From the NCBI RefSeq assembly GCF_000717185.1, contig NZ_JNYE01000052.1, positions 1 to 64,000 on the forward strand: a DNA stretch of 64,000 nucleotides. Reading direction: 5' to 3'. The position numbers were made by a program, and so were the translations under genes. The DNA comes from Kitasatospora phosalacinea. Its GTDB lineage: Bacteria > Actinomycetota > Actinomycetes > Streptomycetales > Streptomycetaceae. The notes under the pieces were generated by a model. That model saw only the letters and a list, made by a program, of their open reading frames with translations, was not told the DNA's origin and ran no database searches. The first letter of the stretch is position 1; every line of letters starts with the position of its first letter. Of this stretch, positions 50,856 to 58,202 are shown one piece after another.

Positions 50856-52587
50856 AGGGGCGCGGGATGTTGCGGAGGTTGGAGCGTGCCAGGTCGATCA
50901 TCTTGCCGACGCCGCCGGTGAGGACGGTGCGGCCGGCGGCGAGGGCGAAGCCCTTGAGCTGGGCGGCGGTGATGTGCGGGGGGATGGAGAGGGCGTTGGG
51001 GTCGGTGACCACGTCGACGAGCGCGGGGCCGGGGCGGTCCAGGGCGTCGGCCAGGACCTCGCGGACCTTCGCGGGGTCGGTGACCCGCTTGGCGGGGATG
51101 CCGCAGGCGCGGGCGATCGCCGCGTAGTCGACGTCGCCGTTGTCGATCTCGGACTCGGGGTAGCCGGAGACCAGCATCTCCAGCTTGATCATGCCGAGCG
51201 CCCCGTTGTTGAACACCACGGTCTTCACCGGCAGCCGGTACTTCGCCACGGTGAGCAGTTCGCCGAGCAGCATGCCGATCCCGCCGTCGCCGGACACCGA
51301 CACCACCTGCCGCCCGGGGAAGGCGAGCTGGGCGCCGATCGCGTGCGGCAGGGCGTTGGCCATCGAGCCGTGCAGGAAGGAGCCGATGACCCGGCGGCGC
51401 CCGTTGGGGGTGAGGTAGCGGGCGGCCCAGACGTTGCACATGCCGGTGTCGACGGTGAAGACGGCGTCCTCGGCGGCGACCTCGTCGAGGACGGAGGCGA
51501 CGTACTCGGGGTGGATCGGCCGGTGCTTCTCGATGTCCTTGGTGTAGGCGCCGACCACCGTCTCCAGGGCCTTGCAGTGCCGTTCCAGCATGCCGTCCAG
51601 GAAGCGGCGGTCGCCCTTGCGCTCCAGCAGCGGCAGCACGGCCCGCAGGGTGGCGGCGACGTCGCCGTGCACGGCGAGTTCCAGGGGGGTGCGGCGGCCG
51701 AGCCGGGTCGCGTCGTGGTCGACCTGGACGGTGCGGGCCTGCGGGAGGAAGGAGTCGTACGGGAAGTCGGTGCCCAGCAGCAGCACCAACTCGGCCTCGT
51801 GCAGGGCTTCGTGGCACGCGCCGTAGCCGAGCAGGCCGCTCATCCCGACGTCGTACGGGTTGTCGTACTGCACCCACTCCTTGCCGCGCAGGGTGTGCCC
51901 GATCGGGGCGTTCAGCGTCTCGGCGAGGTGCATCAGCTCCTCGTGCGCGCCGCGGACGCCCGCGCCCGCGAAGACGGTGACGGTGCGGGCGGAGTTGAGG
52001 GCGTCGGCGAGGGCCTGGACCTGGGACCAGGGCGGGGCGGCGACGGCCTGCTCGGTGAGGAAGCTGCTGCTGCCGGTGGGGGCGGCGGCGGTGAGCGCGG
52101 CGACGTCGCCGGGGAAGACCAGCACCGCGACGCCGGGGGAGCCGAGCGCGTGCTGGACGCCGATCCGCAGCAGCCGGGGCAGCTGGGCGGGGTTGGAGAG
52201 CATCTCGCACCAGGAGCTGCAGTCGGTGAACACCCGTTCGGGGTGGGTCTCCTGGAAGAAGCCGGTGCCGATCTGTGCGGACGGGATGTGCGAGGCCAGG
52301 GCCAGTACGGGCACGCCGCTGCGCTGGGCGTCGTACAGGCCCTGGACCAGGTGGGTGTTGCCGGGGCCGCAGCTGCCCGCGCAGACGGCGAGGCGTCCGG
52401 TCAGTTCGGCCTCGGCGGCGGCCGCGAACGCCCCGGCCTCCTCGTTCCTGACGTGCACCCAGGAGATGCCCTCGGCGCGGCGGATCGCGTCGACGACCGG
52501 GTTGAGGCTGTCGCCGACCACCCCGTAGACGCGTTCGACCCCGGCCTGCCGGAGCACCTCCACCATCTGGTCGGCCACGCTGCCCAC
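50854..52587 (-). CDS. poxB: Pyruvate dehydrogenase (quinone) / pyruvate oxidase
   Basis: A 577-residue thiamine-diphosphate enzyme of the PoxB type, oxidising pyruvate to acetate and CO2 with electrons to quinone. It has VYGVVGDSLNPVVDAIRR, the catalytic Glu in HVRNEEAGAFAAAAEAELTG, a central FAD-type domain and the ThDP-Mg motif GDGGIGMLLGE...VVFNNGALG. The C-terminal helix that membrane-binds in E. coli PoxB is only loosely matched. GTG at 52587 follows GAGGTGATC. Stand-alone gene. Confidence 0.94.
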   Translation of the reverse strand: MGSVADQMVEVLRQAGVERVYGVVGDSLNPVVDAIRRAEGISWVHVRNEEAGAFAAAAEAELTGRLAVCAGSCGPGNTHLVQGLYDAQRSGVPVLALASHIPSAQIGTGFFQETHPERVFTDCSSWCEMLSNPAQLPRLLRIGVQHALGSPGVAVLVFPGDVAALTAAAPTGSSSFLTEQAVAAPPWSQVQALADALNSARTVTVFAGAGVRGAHEELMHLAETLNAPIGHTLRGKEWVQYDNPYDVGMSGLLGYGACHEALHEAELVLLLGTDFPYDSFLPQARTVQVDHDATRLGRRTPLELAVHGDVAATLRAVLPLLERKGDRRFLDGMLERHCKALETVVGAYTKDIEKHRPIHPEYVASVLDEVAAEDAVFTVDTGMCNVWAARYLTPNGRRRVIGSFLHGSMANALPHAIGAQLAFPGRQVVSVSGDGGIGMLLGELLTVAKYRLPVKTVVFNNGALGMIKLEMLVSGYPESEIDNGDVDYAAIARACGIPAKRVTDPAKVREVLADALDRPGPALVDVVTDPNALSIPPHITAAQLKGFALAAGRTVLTGGVGKMIDLARSNLRNIPRP

Positions 52588-52661
52588 GGGATCACCTCAC
52601 GCCAGGAACCACCACCGAAACGGACATTCGCACCATAACGGCTCGGGTGTCCGGGTCGTGG

Positions 52662-52922
52662 CTACCGCCCGTCGACGGTCGCGCCGAGGGCCTCGCAGGC
52701 GCCGGTGGTGGAGTCGGTGAGCGGGCCGACCACCGGGTACTGGGCCAGGTCGCGGTGGCACAGCTCGGCGGTGGACGGCAGGGTGCCGTGGTAGCCGGTG
52801 TCCAGGCCCTGGGCCTGGCCGAGGCCGCCGGCCTGGGCGATCGGGGCGGCGGCCTGGGCGGGGGCCTGGGCGAGGGCGATCCCGGCCGCGGAGAGGACGG
52901 CGAGGGCGGTGAGCTTCTTCAT
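52662..52922 (-). CDS. Small exported protein of unknown function
   Basis: An 86-residue protein with a clear signal peptide (MKKLTALAVLSAAGIALA, cleavage near AQA-AA). The mature part is about 60 residues with two Cys (ELCHRDL and GACEAL), able to form one disulfide. The Shine-Dalgarno is weak. I do not recognise the family; small exported proteins of this type are common in streptomycetes. A hairpin ending the conservon operon lies between it and the P450 genes. Confidence 0.72.
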   Translation of the reverse strand: MKKLTALAVLSAAGIALAQAPAQAAAPIAQAGGLGQAQGLDTGYHGTLPSTAELCHRDLAQYPVVGPLTDSTTGACEALGATVDGR

Positions 52923-52936
52923 GGCAGGTGCAACGA

Positions 52937-52983
52937 GGAGCGCCCCCGCCCGGTCACGAGGATTGACCCGGCAGGGGCGCTCC
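52937..52983 (-). terminator. Hairpin terminating the conservon operon
   Basis: GGAGCGCCCC (52937-52946) pairs with GGGGCGCTCC (52974-52983), and inner GCCCGGTCA/TGACCCGGC nearly pair, leaving a seven-base loop. It starts 24 bases beyond the last P450 stop and before the small exported gene. Confidence 0.78.
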
Positions 52984-53006
52984 GGACGCCGGATCCGGAC
53001 GGCGGA

Positions 53007-54233
53007 TCAGGACAGCCGCACCCGCAGGCTGCTGACGCTGTTGCTGAGGAAGGAGGCGATCGGCCGCGGCGGCTCCCCGTCGGCGAGCCGCAGGCCGGGG
53101 AAGCGGGTGAACAGCTCGCGCAGCGCCGTCTCCGCCTCCAGCCGGGCCAGGACGGAGCCGATGCAGAAGTGCGGCCCGTGCCCGAGCGAGAGGTGCCGGA
53201 CCGGGGAGCGGGTCAGGTCGAAGCGGTCCGGGTCCTCCCAGTGGCCGGGGTCGCGCCCGGCGGCCGCGTACGAGGCGAGGATGCCGTCGCCGGCGGGGAT
53301 CACCACCTCGCCCAGGTCGATGTCCTCCAGTGCGTACCGCATCGGGAAGTGGCCGACGGGGGAGTCGCGGCGCAGGGTCTCCTCGACCACCGCGGACCAC
53401 GGGACCTCGCCGCCGAGCACCAGCGCCAGCTGGTCGGGGTGGGCGAGCAGGGCGAGCACCGCGTTGGAGACCAGGTTGAGCGTGGTCTCGTGCCCGGCCA
53501 CCACGAGCTGCAGCAGGATGCCGATCAGCTCCTCCTCGCTGAGCCGGTCCTGCTCCTCGCGGGCGGCGATCAGCGCGCTGGTCAGGTCGTCGGCGGGCGC
53601 GGCCCGCTTCTCGGCGACCAGGGCGGCCAGCAGCCCGCCCATGTCGCGGGCGGCGGCGGCCCCCGCCCCGGGCACGGCGGAGGAGCTGACCATGACGTCG
53701 GACAGCTCGTGCAGCCGGTCCTGCTGCTCGGCCCGCAGGCCCAGCAGTTCGCCGATCACGTCCATCGGCAGCGGGTAGGAGAACCGGCTCCGCAGGTCGA
53801 CCGACCCGTCCGGTCCGACGGCCCCGGCGAGGTCGTCCAGCAGGCCGAGGACCCGCTGCCGGACGGCGGGGGCCAGCGCGTCGACCCGGCGCGGGGTGAG
53901 GGCCTGGCTGACCAGGCCGCGCAGCCGGCGGTGGTCGGCGCCGTCGGAGGTGGTCAGGCCGGGGACGGTGACGAAGGTCATCAGCGGCCAGCCCTCGGGG
54001 AGCCGTCCTTCCCGGTACAGCGTCCAGTGCTCGGGGCCCTTGGCCACCCGCGGGTCGGCGAGCAGGTGCTGCAGGGTGTCGTGGTGGCTCACCGACCAGA
54101 CCACCACCCCACCAGGGAGCTCAACCTGCGTCGCAGGTCCGCGAGCGCGGAGCCGCTGGTTCTCGGTGAGCTGGTCGGCTCCGGCGGGGTCGAGTCTGTA
54201 GGGGCAGACCCGGGCTGCGGCTGCGGCGTCCAT
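53007..54233 (-). CDS. Cytochrome P450, CYP154-like (conservon-linked)
   Basis: A 408-residue P450. The start MDAAAAARVCPYRLDP is typical of CYP154. I-helix LVVAGHETTLNL, K-helix EETLRRD (ExxR), PERF-region DPDRFDLTRSPVRHLSLGHGPHFCIGS with heme Cys357. All canonical residues are present, so it should be an active monooxygenase; substrate unknown. It is the last gene of the conservon; its first 145 bases lie inside the 3' end of the preceding CYP157 gene in another frame. Confidence 0.93.
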   Translation of the reverse strand: MDAAAAARVCPYRLDPAGADQLTENQRLRARGPATQVELPGGVVVWSVSHHDTLQHLLADPRVAKGPEHWTLYREGRLPEGWPLMTFVTVPGLTTSDGADHRRLRGLVSQALTPRRVDALAPAVRQRVLGLLDDLAGAVGPDGSVDLRSRFSYPLPMDVIGELLGLRAEQQDRLHELSDVMVSSSAVPGAGAAAARDMGGLLAALVAEKRAAPADDLTSALIAAREEQDRLSEEELIGILLQLVVAGHETTLNLVSNAVLALLAHPDQLALVLGGEVPWSAVVEETLRRDSPVGHFPMRYALEDIDLGEVVIPAGDGILASYAAAGRDPGHWEDPDRFDLTRSPVRHLSLGHGPHFCIGSVLARLEAETALRELFTRFPGLRLADGEPPRPIASFLSNSVSSLRVRLS

Positions 54234-55501
54234 GCGGTCCTCTCGGGCGGGGCGGGGCGGGGCGGGGTGAAGGAGCTGTACAGCACCGGCAGACTGGTCA
54301 GGGCGCGCGACCACGGGGACGGCCGCCAGGTCAACTCATGTGCCGGTACGGCTAGTTGGAGGTCCGGCAGGCAGTGCAGCAGGGTCTCGATCGAGGTCTC
54401 GACGATCAGCCGGGCCGGGTCCTTGGCCGGGCAGACGTGCCGCCCGGCGCCCCAGGCGAGGTGCGCCCGGTTGCCGCTGAGGCCCTCCGCGCCGTGCACC
54501 GAGGGGTCGTCGTTGGCGCCGGCCAGGCCGAGCACCAGCATGTCGCCGGCGCTGATGTACTGGCCGCCCAGCACGGTGTCCGAAGTCGCCCACCGGCCGG
54601 GGAAGTTCTGCACCGGCGGGTCGCGCCACAGCACCTCGTCGAGGGCGTCCGCGACGGTCGCCCGGCCGCCGGTCAGGCTGGTGCGGAAGCGGCGGTCGGT
54701 GAGCAGCAGGCGCACCGTGTTGCCGATCCAGTTGATGGTCGACTCGTTGCCCGCGACCAGCAGCACCATCAGGTTGTGGACGACCTCCTCGTCGCTCAGC
54801 CCGGCGGGGTGGGCCAGCAGCCAGGACGTCAGGTCCTCGCCGGGCCGGGCGCGCCGCTGCCCGACCAGGGCCGCGAGCATGCTGCCGAACTCGGCGGCGG
54901 AGCGCTGCGCCTCCCCGCCGCTGTCCACCATGCCGGTGATCATCCCCAGCAGCCGCGGGCCGTCCTCCTCGGGCAGGTCCAGCAGCATGGTGAACACCAG
55001 CAGCGGCAGCCGCCGGGTGAACTGGGCGACCAGGTCGGCGGTGCCGTCCGGCCCCCAGCTCTCGATCAGCGCCGTCGCCGCGGCCTCGGTGGTCTCCCGC
55101 AGCCACCGGTGGTCGATCCGGCCCAGGGCCTCGCCGACCGCGGTGCTCAGCCGGTGGTGCTCGGCGCCGTCCATGCTCTGCAGGGTGGGCCGCCACATGG
55201 TCATCGGCACCAGGGGCGAGTCGGCCCGCAGCCGCCCCTCCCGGGCCACCCGCCAGTGCCGCGAGTCCTTGGAGAACAGCTGCTCGTTGCGGGTGAGGTC
55301 GAGCATCTCCTGGTAGCCGATGACCAGCCAGCCCTCCACCCCGGGCTCCAGCTCGATCGGCGCGACCGGGCCGTGCTCGGCGCGCAGCCGGGCGTACAGG
55401 CCGTGCGGGTCGTCGGAGACCGCCGTGCCGTACAGCGGAGCGGCGCCCGGGCGTCCGGCGTACGGGCAGCCACCGGACGCCAGGTGTTCGGGAACGGTCA
55501 T
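54089..55501 (-). CDS. Cytochrome P450, CYP157-like with altered K-helix
   Basis: A 470-residue P450. Heme loop LAWGAGRHVCPAKDPARL with Cys357 and I-helix LVAGNESTINW are clear. The otherwise near-universal ExxR is replaced by Glu289-Val-Leu-Trp292 (DEVLWRDPP), the anomaly known for streptomycete CYP157 proteins. The last 60 residues (Pro/Thr-rich) run over the start of the CYP154 gene and are not P450-like. ATG overlaps the CvnD stop by four bases. CYP157 and CYP154 are known to travel together with conservons. Confidence 0.92.
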   Translation of the reverse strand: MTVPEHLASGGCPYAGRPGAAPLYGTAVSDDPHGLYARLRAEHGPVAPIELEPGVEGWLVIGYQEMLDLTRNEQLFSKDSRHWRVAREGRLRADSPLVPMTMWRPTLQSMDGAEHHRLSTAVGEALGRIDHRWLRETTEAAATALIESWGPDGTADLVAQFTRRLPLLVFTMLLDLPEEDGPRLLGMITGMVDSGGEAQRSAAEFGSMLAALVGQRRARPGEDLTSWLLAHPAGLSDEEVVHNLMVLLVAGNESTINWIGNTVRLLLTDRRFRTSLTGGRATVADALDEVLWRDPPVQNFPGRWATSDTVLGGQYISAGDMLVLGLAGANDDPSVHGAEGLSGNRAHLAWGAGRHVCPAKDPARLIVETSIETLLHCLPDLQLAVPAHELTWRPSPWSRALTSLPVLYSSFTPPRPAPPERTAWTPQPQPGSAPTDSTPPEPTSSPRTSGSALADLRRRLSSLVGWWSGR

Positions 55502-56094
55502 GACAACTCCAGGGCGCCGACCCGCAGGTGGTCGACGAAATCGATCAGCAGTCGGTGCGCGGCGTCCTCGTCGCGGACGTCGCAGGTGAGGATCGGCACG
55601 CCGGGCAGCAGGTCGAGCGCGGTCCGCAGCTCGGCCTCCGGGTGGGCGGGGGTGTCGGGGAAGACGTTGACCGCCACCGCGAACGGGATGCGCTGCTCCT
55701 CCAGCAGCCCGAGCACGTCGAAGGACTCCTCCAGGCGGCGGGCGTCGACCAGCGCGATCGCGCCCAGCGCCCCGCGCGACAGGTCCTCCCACAGCGGCCA
55801 GAAGCGCTGCTGCCCGGGCGTGCCGAACAGGTACAGCGCGAGCCGGTCGCTGAGCGTGATCCGGCCGAAGTCCAGCGCCACCGTGGTGGTCGCCTTGTGC
55901 GGACGCCCGGTCAGGTCGTCCACGCCCTCGCCGGCCGAGGTCATGGTCTCCTCGGTGCGCAGCGGGTCGATCTCGCTCAGCGCGCCGACCAGGGTGGTCT
56001 TGCCCACCCCGAACGGCCCGGTGACCAGGATCTTCACCGCGCCCTGCACGCTGGACGGCAGGTACGCGGGCTCAACGGAGCTGGCGGAGGCCAA
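55498..56094 (-). CDS. cvnD: Conservon GTP-binding protein CvnD
   Basis: A 198-residue small GTPase-like protein (ATP/GTP-binding, Gpn/MglA-like). P-loop GPFGVGKTTLVGALSE, TTTVALDFGRI, FGTPGQQRFWPLW (G3) and AVNVF (G4-like). It is thought to relay from the CvnA kinase-like membrane protein with CvnB. The start is a TTG, supported by AGGAGG six bases upstream and by the family N-terminus; it overlaps the CvnC stop by 23 bases. Confidence 0.94.
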   Translation of the reverse strand: MASASSVEPAYLPSSVQGAVKILVTGPFGVGKTTLVGALSEIDPLRTEETMTSAGEGVDDLTGRPHKATTTVALDFGRITLSDRLALYLFGTPGQQRFWPLWEDLSRGALGAIALVDARRLEESFDVLGLLEEQRIPFAVAVNVFPDTPAHPEAELRTALDLLPGVPILTCDVRDEDAAHRLLIDFVDHLRVGALELS

Positions 56095-56416
56095 CCAGCA
56101 CCTCCTCGATCAGGGCGAGCGGCGCCCGCTCGGCCGGGCGGGCGGGCGGCAGCACCTGGACGGCGCCCAGTTCCCACAGGTCGCCGACCAGCACCTTCAG
56201 CACGCTGATCGGCAGCCCGAGGTGGGCCGCCACCTCGGCGACCGACAGCAGCTCCCGGCACATCTCCAGGACGGCCAGCTGCTCCCGGTTCACCACCATC
56301 GGGTCGACCGCGGCCCCCGGCACGGTCCGCAGCAGGCTCTCGAACTCCAGCACGTCCCGGTTGGCCCGGGTGCGCCCGCCGGTGATGACGTACGGGCGTA
56401 CCGGCCCGCGGGTCAC
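56072..56416 (-). CDS. cvnC: Conservon DUF742 protein CvnC
   Basis: A 114-residue DUF742 protein: RPYVITGGRTRANRDVLEFESLLRTVP at the start, then a winged-helix-like stretch with LSVAEVAAHLGLPISVLKVLVGDLWELGAVQV. DUF742 proteins occur only within such operons; their biochemical role is unclear, though the fold looks like a DNA-binding type. GTG start overlaps the CvnB stop (GTGA), good GGGGAGG upstream. Confidence 0.95.
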   Translation of the reverse strand: MTRGPVRPYVITGGRTRANRDVLEFESLLRTVPGAAVDPMVVNREQLAVLEMCRELLSVAEVAAHLGLPISVLKVLVGDLWELGAVQVLPPARPAERAPLALIEEVLVGLRQLR

Positions 56417-56820
56417 CGTTCCTCCCCGGCGGCCGCCCCTTGCCGGGGCGCGGCGGTCAGGTGCTCGCCGATCCGCCCGACCAGCATCTGCATCTGGTAC
56501 GCCACCAGGCCCGCGTCGACCGACTCCCCGGCCACCACCGCCAGGTGCGCCCCGGCCCCGGCGGCGACCACGAACAGGTAGCCGCCGCCGTACTCGATGA
56601 CGATCTGCCGGGTGCTGCCGTCGCCGAAGCCGGTGGCCACGCCCCGGGACAGCGACTGCAGCCCGGAGCAGGCGGCGGCCAGCCGCTCGGCGTCGTCCCG
56701 GTCGATCCGGGGGCTGCGGCCGATCTCCAGACCGTCGTTGGACACCACGAGGGCGTGCCGGACCTCCGGTACGGAGACGATGTCGGCCAGCAGCCAGCCG
56801 AGGTCAGGGTTGGTCGTCAT
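56413..56820 (-). CDS. cvnB: Conservon roadblock/LC7 protein CvnB
   Basis: A 135-residue roadblock/LC7-domain protein (LGWLLADIVSVPEVRHALVVSNDGLEIGRSPRIDRDDAERLAAACSGLQSLSRGVATGFGDGSTRQIVIEYGGGYLFVVAAG). Roadblock proteins act as regulators or GAP-like partners of small GTPases; in conservons CvnB is the partner of CvnD. It overlaps the CvnA 3' end by 17 bases and CvnC by four. Confidence 0.96.
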   Translation of the reverse strand: MTTNPDLGWLLADIVSVPEVRHALVVSNDGLEIGRSPRIDRDDAERLAAACSGLQSLSRGVATGFGDGSTRQIVIEYGGGYLFVVAAGAGAHLAVVAGESVDAGLVAYQMQMLVGRIGEHLTAAPRQGAAAGEER

Positions 56821-58099
56821 GCGGTTCTCCCTGGGGGGAAGCGGGGAATACGTCGGGGCGGTCCGCGGCGGACCGCCGGTCCTGCTGGGCGGCGGTGCGG
56901 CCGTCAGCGGTGCCGCTCTGGAACAGCGACATGAAGGCCCGGGCCTCCTGGGCGGAGCGCGGCGAGACCGTCGGCTCCTGGGGGAACGGGCGCTGCGGGG
57001 TGCCGCCCCGGCGGTTGCTCCGGCGCGGCAGGGGGCCGGCCTGCGGGGGGACCGCGGGCGGCGGGGTCGGACCGGTCCGGGGGGCGACCGGGCGGGTGGG
57101 CAGGGGGCCGGGCTCCTGGGGCGCGCGGCCCCGGGCGGCGGGCGGCCGGGGCGCGGGCGGCCGGGCGTGCGCTCCGGCGGGACGCGGCGACGGCAGGCCG
57201 TGCTGCGGCAGCGGGTCGGTGAGCAGCGCGTTCGGCAGCAGCACCACCACCCGCACGCCGCCGTACGGGGACGGGGTGGAGTGCACGGTGACCCGGAAGC
57301 CGTACTGCCGGGCGAGCAGGCCGACCGCGGCCAGGCCCAGCTGCGGGACCTCGCCGATCCGGGAGACCTCCAGCGAGCCGCCGCCGGCCAGCGCGGCGGC
57401 GGCCTTGGCGACCGTCACGTCGGTCATGCCGACGCCGCAGTCGTCGATCTCGATCACGGCGCCGTTGTGCACCGGCATCAGCGTGACGTACACCTGCGAG
57501 CTGGGCGGCGAGTAGCGGGTGGCGTTGTCCAGCAGTTCGGCGACCGCGTGGATCAGCGCCTCGGCGGCCGCGCCGAGCACCGCGGTGTCCGCCCGGTTGT
57601 GCACCACGACCCGCTGGAACGGCAGGATCCGGCCCTGGGCGCCGCGCACCACGTCCTCCAGCGGGACGGGCTCGGGCCAGGTCCGGCCCGCGCGGGAGCC
57701 GCACAGCACGGCCAGGGTCTGCGCCAGGCGGGCCTGCTGGGCGGCGGCGTGGTCGGCCCGCAGCAGTCCGTCGAGCAGCACCGGGTCGTCGTGGGTGCGC
57801 TCCATCTCGTCCAGCCCGGCCTGCTGGTCGTGCGCCATCACCAGGATCCGGCGGGCCACGTTGAGGAAGGCCCGGCGGGTCGCCGCGTTCATCTCCTGCT
57901 CGTGCAGGGCGGCTTCGTCGCCCGCCCGGCGGTCGGCCAGCTCGGCCGCCAACTGCTCCCGGACGGTGGCGAGTTCGCGCTCGGTGCGGGCCAGCCGGGT
58001 GCGCAGGGTGCGGGTGACGGCACGGGAGCGGGCGGTGGCCGCGAGGGCGAGGAGGGCGAGCAATGCGGCTGCTGCCAAGCACCATTGAGTGGTCGTCAC
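56804..58099 (-). CDS. cvnA: Conservon sensor kinase-like protein CvnA
   Basis: A 431-residue histidine-kinase-like membrane protein. One N-terminal helix (WCLAAAALLALLALAATA), a coiled-coil region with NAATRRAFLNVARRILVMAHDQQAGLDEMERTHDDPVLLDGLLRADHAAAQQAR, then a GHKL ATPase (ELLDNATRYSPP, IEIDDCGVGMT, GLAAVGLLARQYGF) and a Pro/Arg-rich 120-residue tail. The usual long periplasmic sensor is absent, so this is a short form. GTG at 58099 lacks a Shine-Dalgarno. First gene of the six-gene conservon. Confidence 0.93.
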   Translation of the reverse strand: MTTTQWCLAAAALLALLALAATARSRAVTRTLRTRLARTERELATVREQLAAELADRRAGDEAALHEQEMNAATRRAFLNVARRILVMAHDQQAGLDEMERTHDDPVLLDGLLRADHAAAQQARLAQTLAVLCGSRAGRTWPEPVPLEDVVRGAQGRILPFQRVVVHNRADTAVLGAAAEALIHAVAELLDNATRYSPPSSQVYVTLMPVHNGAVIEIDDCGVGMTDVTVAKAAAALAGGGSLEVSRIGEVPQLGLAAVGLLARQYGFRVTVHSTPSPYGGVRVVVLLPNALLTDPLPQHGLPSPRPAGAHARPPAPRPPAARGRAPQEPGPLPTRPVAPRTGPTPPPAVPPQAGPLPRRSNRRGGTPQRPFPQEPTVSPRSAQEARAFMSLFQSGTADGRTAAQQDRRSAADRPDVFPASPQGEPHDDQP

Positions 58100-58202
58100 A
58101 CGCGGAGTTTATGGTGGTGTTACTACTTGCGTATGAACGGTTCCAACTTCTGTCGTTCAGATTCCGTCAATTTCGGACAGGTCGGACAGTTCGTGCCCGG
58201 GC

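Noticed and set aside
53007..55501. Two adjacent P450 genes as a sign of a natural-product cluster
   Set aside because: They belong to a conservon (CvnABCD upstream, CYP157/CYP154 types) and no synthase or tailoring genes are near.
58172..58193. CGGACAG repeated twice upstream of cvnA, sharing the half-site of the exporter palindrome at 38574-38593
   Set aside because: The copies are direct rather than inverted and eight GC-rich bases can recur by chance; not enough to claim a common regulator.
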